From: CAVQAH01 sp963784195
GTDB taxonomy: Bacteria > Acidobacteriota > Vicinamibacteria > Vicinamibacterales > 2-12-FULL-66-21
Direction: 5' to 3'
Assembly (NCBI GenBank): GCA_963784195.1
Contig: CAWARA010000032.1
Coordinates: 248,001-312,000 of the forward strand
Length of the DNA stretch: 64,000 bases
Shown here: positions 45,388-53,794 of the stretch, one piece after another
How the letters are laid out: each line of letters opens with the position of its first letter
Numbering within the stretch: position 1 is the stretch's first letter
Notes under the pieces: model-generated
What the model was told of the DNA's origin: nothing
The model's input: the letters and a program-made list of their open reading frames with translations, nothing else
Databases searched by the model: none
Translations under genes and position numbers: made by a program

Positions 45388-46966
45388 CTAGGGACCGGGG
45401 AAACAGCGGGGCGCAGGGGCGGCGGCCCTGACCGGAAGGCTTGTCGCCGAGTCGACACTGTTGCTGGCAGCGAGGAGTACAGAAATGTGTCCGTCGAAGA
45501 TCGTGCGCCATCCGCGCTGCTGAAGCGTTTTGACGACTGGGAGCTGGCGCGGCAACCAGACGTAGTCCGCATGCAGACCGTCGAGATAGGCGATCCCTCG
45601 GTCGGTGCCGCGATACAACTGCAGGTGGCCGTCGATCGCTGCGATCGGAATAGACCGTCTCGCGCCGGCCGTCCATCGAGACTTTCAGATCTGCCGGCAT
45701 GTTCCAGATGGCGTACTCTCCCCAATCGAAATAGGTGACGATACGCCCGGACATTTGCCGCTCGCGCATGAAGTCCACAGCGTCGGGCTCAGGCCACGTT
45801 GCGTGAATGCCGATGCAGGTGAAGGTCTTTCGCGTCGCCGGCACAGACACGACCATCAGCGCTGCGACAGCACAACCGGCGGCCTTCCACGCGAGGGGCA
45901 GTGGCGGGCTGCTCGCGCGGCGGCTGAACAGCGTCGCGAGCGGACCGGCCATCAGCCCGACGACCGACATCGCAAAGAATGTGTCGAGCCGGTTCACGCG
46001 AAGCGCCGCAAGCCCCCACAGGATTGGAATCGCCAGCGCCGCCGGATTGCGTTCCATCAGCGGCGTGCTCCCCCGCCTCAGCGCAACGAACGTGAGCAAG
46101 GCAAAACAGCTCCACACACCAAGCGTCGTCCAGCTGTTCCACGCCGGCCCCCACTCGCCGATCGCCTCACGACCGAACCTGACCGTCTCGGTCAAGAAAG
46201 CCCACAGCCCCACTCCGTACGGGTTGACAAGCGTCGCGCCCGCCGCGGCAACCGCGATGAGCAATGGGCAAGGTGGGCAATGGGCAATGGGCAATCGGCA
46301 ATCGGAAATCGCCCGATCGCCACCTTGCATCCCATCGCCCGATGCCCATCTCCGATCGCCCATCGCCCCTCGCTCCATCGCCCCTTGGCGCGCAGCGCCA
46401 ATGCACCACAGACCAACCGTGCCGACACCGACCAGCCAGCCACCGTGGAAGTTCGCCCACAGGACGAGAATCGGAATCGTCCAGAGCAGCGTGCGGGTCG
46501 AGCCGCGCTCCGAGCGCACGAAGACGTAGATCAGCGCCGCGAACAGGAGGACGGAGAAGAGTTGCGGCCGCACGTGCGTCACACGCATGAGGAGGCCGAC
46601 GAGCGTCAGCCCGAGCAACATGATGCGCGCGCGACCCGCGACGCCCTGTTCTTTGAGCGCAGCCCCCATGAACGCGAGCGCTCCGAGAATGCAGGCGAGT
46701 TTCAGCAGGATCAACCCCGACGCCCCACCCGCCAGCCAGGCCCCGGCTATGGCAACCTCCGAGAGCCACTCGTGATTGATCCAGGAGCGGTCGCTCGTGA
46801 ACGAGTAGGTGTCCGTTGATTCGAGCGTCCGGCTGTCGAGGATGTCGAGGCCGAACCGCAGGTGCCCCCACAAGTCGACATCAGCCCGCGTGAGCGCCGT
46901 CACGCTGAGCACCGCTGCTATCGCAACCGCAAGAGCGAACGCCCGGAAAAGGTGCGAAGCCATCAT
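45388..46966 (-). CDS. Polytopic membrane protein with an in-frame word-array insertion, frameshifted near the end
   Basis: A protein of about 525 residues with around eight to ten helices. A family-like N-terminus (TRADVDLWGHLRFGLDILDS, TDTYSFTSDRSWINHEWLSE) matches uncharacterised membrane glycosyltransferase-like proteins. After the helix WANFHGGWLVGVGTVGLWCI the chain has about 45 residues (about 192-236) encoded by a CGCCCAT word array. It then resumes as AVAAAGATLVNPYGVGLWAF. The array is thus a hydrophilic insertion at a loop, and no stop is introduced. The frame changes near 45645. The restored end contains IDGHLQLYRGTDRGIAYLDG and stops at 45388. The window also contains a 28-bp repeat inside this gene (45670-45697). 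Confidence 0.78.
45670..45697. repeat. 28-bp direct repeat, copy B
   Basis: Identical to 43385-43412, in the same orientation. Here it codes for PADLKVSMDG inside the membrane-protein gene. Confidence 0.85.
46258..46393. repeat. Paired inverted word array inside a gene (CGCCCAT)
   Basis: GGGCAATGGGCAATGGGCAA words (left) face GCCCATCGCCCCTCGCTCCA-type words (right), with CCGATCGCCC dyads between. The array is read through in frame by the minus-strand membrane-protein gene, adding about 45 residues rich in Gly, Arg, Asp and Met. Confidence 0.82.
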
Positions 46967-47016
46967 CCAGCGATCAGCAAGTCATGGCAATAAGCAAGCC
47001 GCGAACCCTCGCGTGA

Positions 47017-47083
47017 ACCTATGTGTGAACCTGCGTGTGAACCTGCGTGTGAACCCTCCGTCGTGAACCTACGTGTGAACACT
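47017..47083. repeat. Tandem word array (GTGAACCTGCGT)
   Basis: About five copies of a 12-base GTGAACCTGCGT word with minor changes, all in one orientation. This is the only array placed between divergent genes (46966 and 47242/47497). No inverted partner is present. The rest of 46967-47241 holds nothing I recognise. Confidence 0.75.
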
Positions 47084-47241
47084 TTTGTCTGACCCCATTA
47101 CAAATCGGTACCTCCAACTGCGCGCCATTGCACATCGCAGTCGCGTAAACGCCTGCGAAAGCACCGAGATCCGATTGATACGCATCTTGCACTGCAAACC
47201 ACGCTTCTGGAACCGAGAGCCAGAACCTGGCAGAACGCACG

Positions 47242-47475
47242 ATGACAACCATCAATCCATCTTCAGTCGCCGTCGCCAGCGATGTGGAATGGCAGCTCGA
47301 ACACCGTTGCCGAATGGGGCTGCTGGCTGTGGCGGTGCTTCATTGGATCGTCTTCTACCTGCTCACGCAGTCAGGCGCCGCTCCCGTGTCAGGATCGGGA
47401 AACTATACCCGCGTCCGAAAGCTCAACGCCCAACACACCGTTCAGATGGTGGATGCTCGCTCGCCGCTGTTGTGA
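47242..47475 (+). CDS. Possible small membrane protein
   Basis: A 77-residue open frame with one hydrophobic segment (MGLLAVAVLHWIVFYLLTQS) and no recognised family. It starts with ATG and ends 21 bases before the next glycosyltransferase, so it could be the first gene of that operon. It might also be chance. Confidence 0.35.
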   Translation: MTTINPSSVAVASDVEWQLEHRCRMGLLAVAVLHWIVFYLLTQSGAAPVSGSGNYTRVRKLNAQHTVQMVDARSPLL

Positions 47476-47496
47476 CCCGACTGAGCGTGCAGGCCC

Positions 47497-48705
47497 ATGA
47501 CCGCCCAACGAGCGCTTCGCTCCCGCACTGACCCCTTCACCGAACCGGCCCCGATCGAAGTGTCCGTGGTCATGCCGTGCCTCAACGAGCACGAGACGGT
47601 GGGCGTGTGCGTCGAGAAGGCCCTCACCGCCTTGCAGGCAGCGGGAATCGAGGGAGAAGTCATCGTCGCGGACAACGGCAGCACCGACGGCTCCATCGAG
47701 ATCGCGACGGCGCTCGGCGCGCGTGTCGTACCAATCAGCGCACGCGGCTATGGCAACGCCTTGATGGGCGGCATCCGCGCGGCGCGCGGGCGCTACGTGA
47801 TCATGGGCGACGCGGACGACAGCTACGACTTTCGCGACGTCCCGAAGTTCGTCGCCAAGCTGCGACAGGGATTCGACCTGGTGCAGGGCTGCCGCCTTCC
47901 CTCTGGTGGCGGAACGGTGAAACCGGGCGCCATGCCCTGGCTGCATCGCTGGCTGGGCAATCCGATGCTCTCGCTTCTCGCACGGCACATGTTCAGAACC
48001 GAGATTCGCGACATCTACTGCGGCATGCGCGGGTTCTCGCGAGCGTCCTTCGATCGCATCGATCTGCAGTGCACCGGGATGGAGTTCGCCACCGAGATGG
48101 TCATCAAGTCGAGTCTCTTTGGCGAGCGCATCGCGCAGATCCCGATCACGCTCTCGCCTGACGGCAGACGCACCCGCCGTCCGCATCTCCGCACGTTCCA
48201 TGACGGGTGGCGAACGCTGCGGTTCTTCCTGATCTTTTCACCGCGCTGGCTTTTCTGGTATACGGGGTTGGCGTTGCTGGTGCTTGGCACAGCCGGCTAT
48301 GCTGTCGCGCTGCCCGGGTGGACGTTCAGGGGCGTGAAGTTCGACGTGCATACGCTGGTCGTCGCAAGCGTCGTGCTCCAGTTCGGCCTGCAGTGCGCCA
48401 TGTTCGCGGTGTTGACGACGACGTACGGCATCAAGCAGCGGTTCAGGCCTCCGAGCGCGCGCACCGATCGGTTCTTCAAGGTGTTTACGCTCGAGCGCGG
48501 ATTGATTGCCGGGCTGATCGCGATGGCCCTCGGCGTCGCGGCAATCGCCCTGGCCGGCGCGGCCTGGTATCGAACCGGCTTCGGTCCGCTCGACTATGCC
48601 TCGACCATGCGCCTGGTTGTGCCTGGGGCAACACTCGTCACGGCCGGTGGGTCGGTGGTGTTGAACAGTTTCCTGTGCAGCATGCTCGGTCTCGATCGCC
48701 GCTGA
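47497..48705 (+). CDS. Family 2 glycosyltransferase with C-terminal membrane helices, paralog A
   Basis: A 402-residue inner-membrane enzyme. The GT-A domain begins VSVVMPCLNEHETVGVCVEK, has ADNGSTDGS and the DxD motif GDADDSYDFRD. The acceptor segment reads RDIYCGMRGFSRASFDRIDL. Four or so helices follow from LIFSPRWLFWYTGLALLVLG onward. It should attach a sugar to undecaprenyl phosphate. The paralog at 55.6 kb is highly similar over its full length. Downstream lie a methyltransferase and a GT39-like protein with short gaps, forming one operon. Confidence 0.93.
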   Translation: MTAQRALRSRTDPFTEPAPIEVSVVMPCLNEHETVGVCVEKALTALQAAGIEGEVIVADNGSTDGSIEIATALGARVVPISARGYGNALMGGIRAARGRYVIMGDADDSYDFRDVPKFVAKLRQGFDLVQGCRLPSGGGTVKPGAMPWLHRWLGNPMLSLLARHMFRTEIRDIYCGMRGFSRASFDRIDLQCTGMEFATEMVIKSSLFGERIAQIPITLSPDGRRTRRPHLRTFHDGWRTLRFFLIFSPRWLFWYTGLALLVLGTAGYAVALPGWTFRGVKFDVHTLVVASVVLQFGLQCAMFAVLTTTYGIKQRFRPPSARTDRFFKVFTLERGLIAGLIAMALGVAAIALAGAAWYRTGFGPLDYASTMRLVVPGATLVTAGGSVVLNSFLCSMLGLDRR

Positions 48706-48715
48706 GTGAACGGTA

Positions 48716-49333
48716 TTGAAGTGGTTTCTTCGACACGTCGGATCGCTTCACGGCGAGGTGGTGCACACGCGCCGCTCGCGCGTGCTGGCTTCGTACTTCG
48801 CGGAGTTGATTCCGCAGGGGCACGCCGTGCTCGACGTCGGCTGCGGCGACGGCCTGATCGACGCGCTCGTCCGCGAACAGCGACCCGATCTGCGCATCTC
48901 CGGCGTGGACGTGCTCGTCCGGCCGGCTGCGCTCATCCCCGTCACGCCATTTGACGGCCGGCGCATCCCCTTCGCGGACAAGTCGAGCGACACGGTGCTG
49001 CTATGCGACGTGCTGCACCACGCAGAACAGCCAGTGAGCCTGCTGAAGGAAGCCGCTCGCGTCGCGCGCCATTCCGTCGTCATCAAGGATCACAGCGTCC
49101 GGGGGCTGCTGGCGCGACCCACACTCAGGTTCATGGACTTCATCAGCAACGCACCGCAGGGTGTCGCACTGCCCTACAACTATCTGACCGAAAGCCAGTG
49201 GGCGACCGCGTTTCGCGAGTGCGGCCTCATGCCCCGCACCGTTCGATCGGAGCTGAGTCTCTACCCGTCATGGGCCGACCCGATCTTCGGCAGGTCGCTC
49301 CATTTCGTCGGCCGCTACGAAATCGCAGGCTGA
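48716..49333 (+). CDS. Class I SAM-dependent methyltransferase
   Basis: A 205-residue methyltransferase. The SAM-binding motif is AVLDVGCGDGLIDALVREQR, followed by acidic ISGVDVLVRPAALIP and VLLCDVLHHAEQPVSLLKEA. The arrangement fits the Methyltransf_11 group. It lies between the GT2 and the membrane glycosyltransferase with gaps of 10 and 4 bases, so it probably modifies a glycan or its lipid carrier. The TTG at 48716 is the likely start. Confidence 0.9.
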   Translation: MKWFLRHVGSLHGEVVHTRRSRVLASYFAELIPQGHAVLDVGCGDGLIDALVREQRPDLRISGVDVLVRPAALIPVTPFDGRRIPFADKSSDTVLLCDVLHHAEQPVSLLKEAARVARHSVVIKDHSVRGLLARPTLRFMDFISNAPQGVALPYNYLTESQWATAFRECGLMPRTVRSELSLYPSWADPIFGRSLHFVGRYEIAG

Positions 49334-49337
49334 ACGA

Positions 49338-51074
49338 ATGACAAGACCCTGGCCTGCGGTTGTCTTCTTCTGCGGCGTGATCGGATTCCTCGCGCCGGCC
49401 AGCTATGGTCTGCTGAACGGCGTGCGCGAGCCGGGCGTGCACGACGAGTTCAGCTATCTGCTCGGCGCAAGCACCTTCGCGCAGGGCCGCCTGTCGAATC
49501 CGACGCCTACGCTGCCCGAGTTCTTCGAAGCGCCGCACGTGCTGGTGGAGCCCACCTACAACTCGAAATACCCGCCCGGTCAAGCCCTCATGCTGGCGAT
49601 CGGGTACCGCATCTTCGGACATCCCATCTGGGGCGTGTGGCTCAGTTGCGGTCTGTTTGCCGCGAGTCTGTGCTGGATGCTGCAATCGTGGACCTCGGTG
49701 CGATGGGCCGTCGCGATCACGCTGCTGACGACCATGACGTTGGGAACATCGAGCTATTGGGCGCAGTCGTACTGGGGCGGCATGGTTGCGGCCGCTGGCG
49801 GGGCATTGCTGCTCGGTGGCCTCAGGCACACGATTCATCGTGCCCGGATAGCGGTCAGCGTCCTCATGGCGCTCGGTATCGTGATCCTGGCCAACAGCCG
49901 GCCCTACGAAGGCTTGCTCATCTGCGTTCCCACAGGGTTGCTGTTCGCCCGCTGGATGCTCCGAAGCACGCAGCTGCCGCTCTCGGCAAAGCTGAAGCTC
50001 GTCGTGGCTCCGGCGTGCATCGTCTTCGTCGCCGCCGGCGTGTGCATGGGCATCTACAATCGCGCCGTTACCGGCAGTTTCGCGAGGACCCCGTACGACG
50101 TGCACGTTCGACAGTATTGGACGCGTGGGATCTTCGTGTTCGATCGCGTTCACCAGCCGGAGCGAACGCCGCCGGAGCGCGTGACGGCGTTCTATCACGA
50201 GCACGACAAGCCATCCGAATCCGGCGCGGCCCTCAGGAGAACGCTGACACAGAATCTGAGCTCGCGACTGTTTGCGCTTGCGGGAACCCCGTTTGGCGTG
50301 GCCTACCTGAGCCCGGATCCTGGCTATCAGGGACTCCTGCTCTGGTTCGCCCTGCTGGTCTCGATCTGGCGATCGCTGTCGATTGGCGCCACCGCCGCAG
50401 CCGTGCTGCTGGCCGTGGGTCTGGAATGTCTGGCCTGGAAGTTCGTGCCCTTCTATCCCAGGGTGCTCATCTTCTCGCTGGTGACGTGCTGGGCCGCTGC
50501 GTTCTACCTGTCAGCGCGTAGGAGCCCATCCGCCCGATTCATGATGGGCGCGATCGGGTTGCTGGCGCTTGGACAATCGCTGACGCTGTGGTGGTGGCCG
50601 CACTACGCAGCCCCTGCCCTTCCGCTGCTTCTCGCCGTCATCGCGACCACGCTGCAGCGGATCGCGCGCCGTTCCCCCGGCCTCACAATCCAGCGCGTCG
50701 TCGCCGTCACAGCCTGCATCGTCGTCGTGCATGGCTCGATGCTGGCCCTCGTTGCGAGGGCGCATGGCAACAGTGACGATGGTGCCGGCGGCCGACGGGG
50801 CATGTGGCGCGCAGAGATTAGGAATCGAATCGAACGAGAGCCCGGCACGCACCTGGTGTTCGTGCGCTACGCCAGCGACTACACCGTGCACGACGAGTGG
50901 GTGTACAACCTCGCAGATCTGAAGGGTTCGAAAGTCCTGTTTGCGCACGATCTCGGACACAGAAATCCTGAACTCGTCGCCGCCTATCCGAATCGCACGA
51001 CCTGGCTCGTCACCGTCACAACCGATCGAATCCATCTTGCGCCGTACCAAGTCGAACAGAGCGGCGAACAGTGA
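49338..51074 (+). CDS. GT39-like polytopic membrane protein, paralog A
   Basis: A 578-residue inner-membrane protein. Helix 1 (AVVFFCGVIGFLAPASYGLL) is followed by a periplasmic loop with VHDEFSYLLGASTFAQGRL, the acidic pair expected of GT-C glycosyltransferases, and YNSKYPPGQALMLAIGYRIF. About ten more helices and a soluble C-terminus (VFVRYASDYTVHDEWVYNLA) follow. It is the intact member of a three-gene family also found at 56.8 and 63.3 kb. It overlaps no neighbour and is the last gene of the GT2-methyltransferase operon. Confidence 0.82.
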   Translation: MTRPWPAVVFFCGVIGFLAPASYGLLNGVREPGVHDEFSYLLGASTFAQGRLSNPTPTLPEFFEAPHVLVEPTYNSKYPPGQALMLAIGYRIFGHPIWGVWLSCGLFAASLCWMLQSWTSVRWAVAITLLTTMTLGTSSYWAQSYWGGMVAAAGGALLLGGLRHTIHRARIAVSVLMALGIVILANSRPYEGLLICVPTGLLFARWMLRSTQLPLSAKLKLVVAPACIVFVAAGVCMGIYNRAVTGSFARTPYDVHVRQYWTRGIFVFDRVHQPERTPPERVTAFYHEHDKPSESGAALRRTLTQNLSSRLFALAGTPFGVAYLSPDPGYQGLLLWFALLVSIWRSLSIGATAAAVLLAVGLECLAWKFVPFYPRVLIFSLVTCWAAAFYLSARRSPSARFMMGAIGLLALGQSLTLWWWPHYAAPALPLLLAVIATTLQRIARRSPGLTIQRVVAVTACIVVVHGSMLALVARAHGNSDDGAGGRRGMWRAEIRNRIEREPGTHLVFVRYASDYTVHDEWVYNLADLKGSKVLFAHDLGHRNPELVAAYPNRTTWLVTVTTDRIHLAPYQVEQSGEQ

Positions 51075-51079
51075 CGCTT

Positions 51080-51188
51080 GTGTCCGTGGTTCGTGGCTCG
51101 TCGCTCGTTGCTCGAAGAACACCATTGCAACGGCGATGCTCTTCGAGCTACGAGCGACGAACCACGGACTACGAACCACGGACCACGG
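51080..51188. repeat. Paired inverted word array (CGTGGTTCGTGG)
   Basis: The left array (about 51080-51122) carries CGTGGTTCGTGGCTCGTCGC and the right array (about 51139-51188) its inverse (ACGAGCGACGAACCACGG, ACCACGGACCACGG). It lies between convergent genes and is related to the 1.5- and 2.5-kb arrays. Confidence 0.82.
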
Positions 51189-51206
51189 CCCTCGTAGTGT
51201 CCGGCT

Positions 51207-51932
51207 TTAGCCGGACCTCCCCCCCACAACCATTAACGAGCTCCCGAACGGCGGCCGCAGCGGGTTGAGCAATCGGTGCTCGAGCCGGCTCAAGCGATAG
51301 AGCGTGTCGTTAATCCAAGCCGGCGGCACCTGCGCCGGGGCGGGTTCGGATCCGAGTGCGCGTTCCACGAGGCGGCCTGCGACCTTCACCGGGAAGATCC
51401 ACTGAAACCAGTACCGCTCTCGATCGATTCGAAAGCCCGCCTGCCTGGCGACCTCGCGAAATGACGACCGCGTGTAGCGGACACGGTGGTGGTTGATCAC
51501 GTCGTGGTTGGTCCAGAGCAGATTGAAGGCCGGCACCGTGATCAGTATCGTGCCGCCTGACGAAAGCAGCTGGACCGCGTGGCGGAGCGCCCCGACGGGA
51601 TCGTCGAGGTGCTCGAGGACGTCGAGCATGAGGATGAGCGAGTAGCGGTTCGCAGGCTGGAAACTCTCGTCGAATGGCCGAACGTGAATGCGTTGGCGAT
51701 GAACACCGGCCGGATTCACGAGCTCGGCTGACGGCTCGATGCCCTCGACCTCACCGTATTCGAGCAGGCGATCGAAAAACAGCCCGTCACCGCAGCCGAT
51801 ATCGAGAATGCGTGGCCACCCCGCCGAAGGCCGAATCCTGTTGAGCGTCTCGAGCAGCGCCGCCTCCCTTGCCCGCCACCACCAGTGCCGCTGGTACAGC
51901 TCGCGATATTGACGTCCGTAGTCAGCGTCCAT
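51207..51932 (-). CDS. Class I SAM-dependent methyltransferase
   Basis: A 241-residue methyltransferase with motif I ILDIGCGDGLFFDRLLEYG, acidic EGIEPSAELV and SLILMLDVLEHLDDPVGALR. It also has FNLLWTNHDVINHHRVRYTR, a segment found in methyltransferases associated with glycolipid or O-antigen loci. Its start codon immediately follows the stop of the upstream GT2 gene, so the two should be co-translated. The C-terminus (LNPLRPPFGSSLMVVGGRSG) ends near the CGTGG word array. Confidence 0.9.
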   Translation of the reverse strand: MDADYGRQYRELYQRHWWWRAREAALLETLNRIRPSAGWPRILDIGCGDGLFFDRLLEYGEVEGIEPSAELVNPAGVHRQRIHVRPFDESFQPANRYSLILMLDVLEHLDDPVGALRHAVQLLSSGGTILITVPAFNLLWTNHDVINHHRVRYTRSSFREVARQAGFRIDRERYWFQWIFPVKVAGRLVERALGSEPAPAQVPPAWINDTLYRLSRLEHRLLNPLRPPFGSSLMVVGGRSG

Positions 51933-52962
51933 CTATGGCTCGTCCGGGGTTGCCGGGCCTCGGGACTCGGACTCGGGACTCGGACGGACTCGGGACTCGG
52001 GACTCGGGACTCGGGACCTGACTGACGACTGATGACTGATGACTTCCTTGACGATGTAAACCGGCCGCGCCTTCAATTCCTCGTACACGCGTCCCAGGTA
52101 CTCACCGATCACACCGAGGAACACCAGGATCGTGCCCGACAGGAACGTGATGATCCAGATGATCGCAGTGAAGCCGACAGGCGACCGAGCCAGGAACACC
52201 TTGGCGAAGACCGAATAGAGCGCGAAGAGCGAAGCCCCGACCATCGCGAGGAAACCCACGATGGCGGCGAACCTGAGCGGGACGATGGAGAAGGCGAAAA
52301 CGGCATCGGAGGCGAGCCGAAACAGCCTCGCCATGCTGTACTTGCTCTGACCTGCGTGCCGTTCCGCCCGCTCGACATCGATGCCAATCTGCCGGAAGCC
52401 AACCCAGCTGCGAAGCCCGCGGAGGTATCGATGGTGCTCGGGCATCCGCCGCAGCTCGGCGACGACACGACGCGACATCAGACCGAAGTCGCCGGCATCG
52501 GTTGGCAGCTGAATGTCGGAGAGCCGTGCCAGCAGGCGGTAGAAGGTGTAATAGCAGAGACGAAGCCACCAGGGTTCCTTGCGCAGGACCCGCTTGGCGT
52601 AGACGACGTCGTAGCCCTGCGCATGCAGCGCGAGAAACTGCGGAATCGCTTCCGGTCGATCCTGAAGATCGCCGTCCATGACGACAGTCGACGTCGCCTG
52701 TGACGTGATCGAGCGCCGCTGTCAGCGCCGCCTGATGGCCGAAGTTCCGTGACAGCAGCACGGCTACCACCCGCCCGTCCTCCGCGGCGGCCTTCGTCAA
52801 CAGCTCCGCCGTCCTGTCCGTGCTGCCGTCGTCGACCATGACGATCTCGTGCGGTCCGCCGGGAACGGCGTCGAGCACGGCGCCAAGCCTTCGTAACAAC
52901 TCCGGAAGCACCGACTCTTCGTTGTGCAGCGGAACGGCGACAGACAGTCTGGGACTGGTCAT
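51933..52962 (-). CDS. Family 2 glycosyltransferase (GtrB-like), frameshifted, with array-encoded tail
   Basis: A GT2 enzyme with two C-terminal membrane helices, expected to load a sugar onto undecaprenyl phosphate. It starts RLSVAVPLHNEESVLPELLR, has MVDDGSTDRT and LSRNFGHQAALTAALDHVTG. Near 52688 one extra base shifts the frame, after which VVMDGDLQDRPEAIPQFLAL continues. Helices are VPLRFAAIVGFLAMVGASLF and TAIIWIITFLSGTILVFLGV, followed by the family ending EYLGRVYEELKARPVYIVKE. The last 30 residues or so (SHQSSVRSRVPSPESRVRPS onward) are encoded by a word array, so the natural stop appears to have been overrun. Confidence 0.86.
51957..52045. repeat. Word arrays (CGGGACTCGGGACT and GACTGATGACT)
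   Basis: Tandem CGGGACTCGGGACT units (about 51957-52017) are followed by TGACGACTGATGACTGATGA (to 52042). They overlap the 3' end of the GT2 reading frame and reach almost to the methyltransferase start. Both words also occur elsewhere, near 25.6 kb and near 15.1 and 24.0 kb respectively. Confidence 0.8.
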
Positions 52963-52993
52963 CGAAGTTATAGATCGGAGCTGTCAACTCTCA

Positions 52994-53165
52994 GTAGTGT
53001 CAAGTGCGCAGGTGCGCAGGTGCGCGAGTGCCCATGTGCCAGGAGCAAAGTGCCCAAGTGTTGCAAGTGCGAACCGGCACCAGAGCACTTTCGCACGTTT
53101 GTCCTGGCACTTGCGCATCCGCGCACTTGCGCACTTGCGCACGCACTGCGCACCTGCGCACTTGA
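52994..53165. repeat. Paired inverted word array (GTGCGCAGGTGCGC)
   Basis: The left part has GTGCGCAGGTGCGCAGGTGC and CAAGTGC words. The right part has GCACTTGCGCACTTGCGCAC, its inverse. The loop (about 53060-53095) is less repetitive. It lies between two minus-strand genes and uses the word of the nuoI/nuoB gap. Confidence 0.82.
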
Positions 53166-53179
53166 TAGAGCTGATATCG

Positions 53180-53794
53180 TCATTTCTTAGTTCTACCCAT
53201 GAAATAGACCATGTTCCAGAGTGTCACGCCGGGCACGCCGACCCCGTAAGGCTCGATGAGGACCGGCTCCAGCACGCTGCCCAACAGGGCTGACCATCGA
53301 TCGAGCGGCCTTGCAAACTTACCGCGATCGTGGCGGGCGAGGAAGCGTGCCGCCGAGGGGCTGTCCGGCAGCACGAGCTCGAGCACGTGCACGCGGCCGT
53401 CATCGGTCAAGAGTCGAGAGAGGTGCTCGAGCAGTCTGACGGTTGATGAGTCGTCGAGATGGTGCAGCAGGCTGTTCACGAGGATCAGGTCGAATCGTTC
53501 GTGATCGGCGACGCGGTAGGTGGTGACATCTGCAGCGACGAACGTTCTCCGATGCCGTCGCCTGGCGCTTTCGATGTACGACTCGTTGATGTCGATGCCG
53601 AGATAGTCGGAGCCCGAGAAGAGCGCCGTGTTCGTGCCGGGTCCGCAGCCCACGTCGAGCACGCGCCGCACGCGAGCCAGATCGGTGTGCGCGCGGATCG
53701 GACGAAGCTTCTGCTCGGCGAACGGCGCCATCCACAGCCGGTAGACCGGCGGCCACTCCATCACCCTTGCGATCAACGCATTCATTCCCGCCAT
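53180..53794 (-). CDS. Class I SAM-dependent methyltransferase
   Basis: A 204-residue methyltransferase with motif I RVLDVGCGPGTNTALFSGSD, acidic IDINESYIESARRRH, VAADVTTYR and LILVNSLLHHLDDSSTVRLL. It overlaps the start of the upstream membrane-protein gene's end by 13 bases (53782-53794), so the pair are translationally coupled. A role in modifying the same glycan is likely. Length is normal for the family. Confidence 0.9.
   Translation of the reverse strand: MAGMNALIARVMEWPPVYRLWMAPFAEQKLRPIRAHTDLARVRRVLDVGCGPGTNTALFSGSDYLGIDINESYIESARRRHRRTFVAADVTTYRVADHERFDLILVNSLLHHLDDSSTVRLLEHLSRLLTDDGRVHVLELVLPDSPSAARFLARHDRGKFARPLDRWSALLGSVLEPVLIEPYGVGVPGVTLWNMVYFMGRTKK

Noticed and set aside
45605..46819. 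404-residue plus-strand frame opposite the 45.4-kb membrane protein
   Set aside because: It is composition-driven, lacks motifs, and the opposite strand has typical membrane-protein features.
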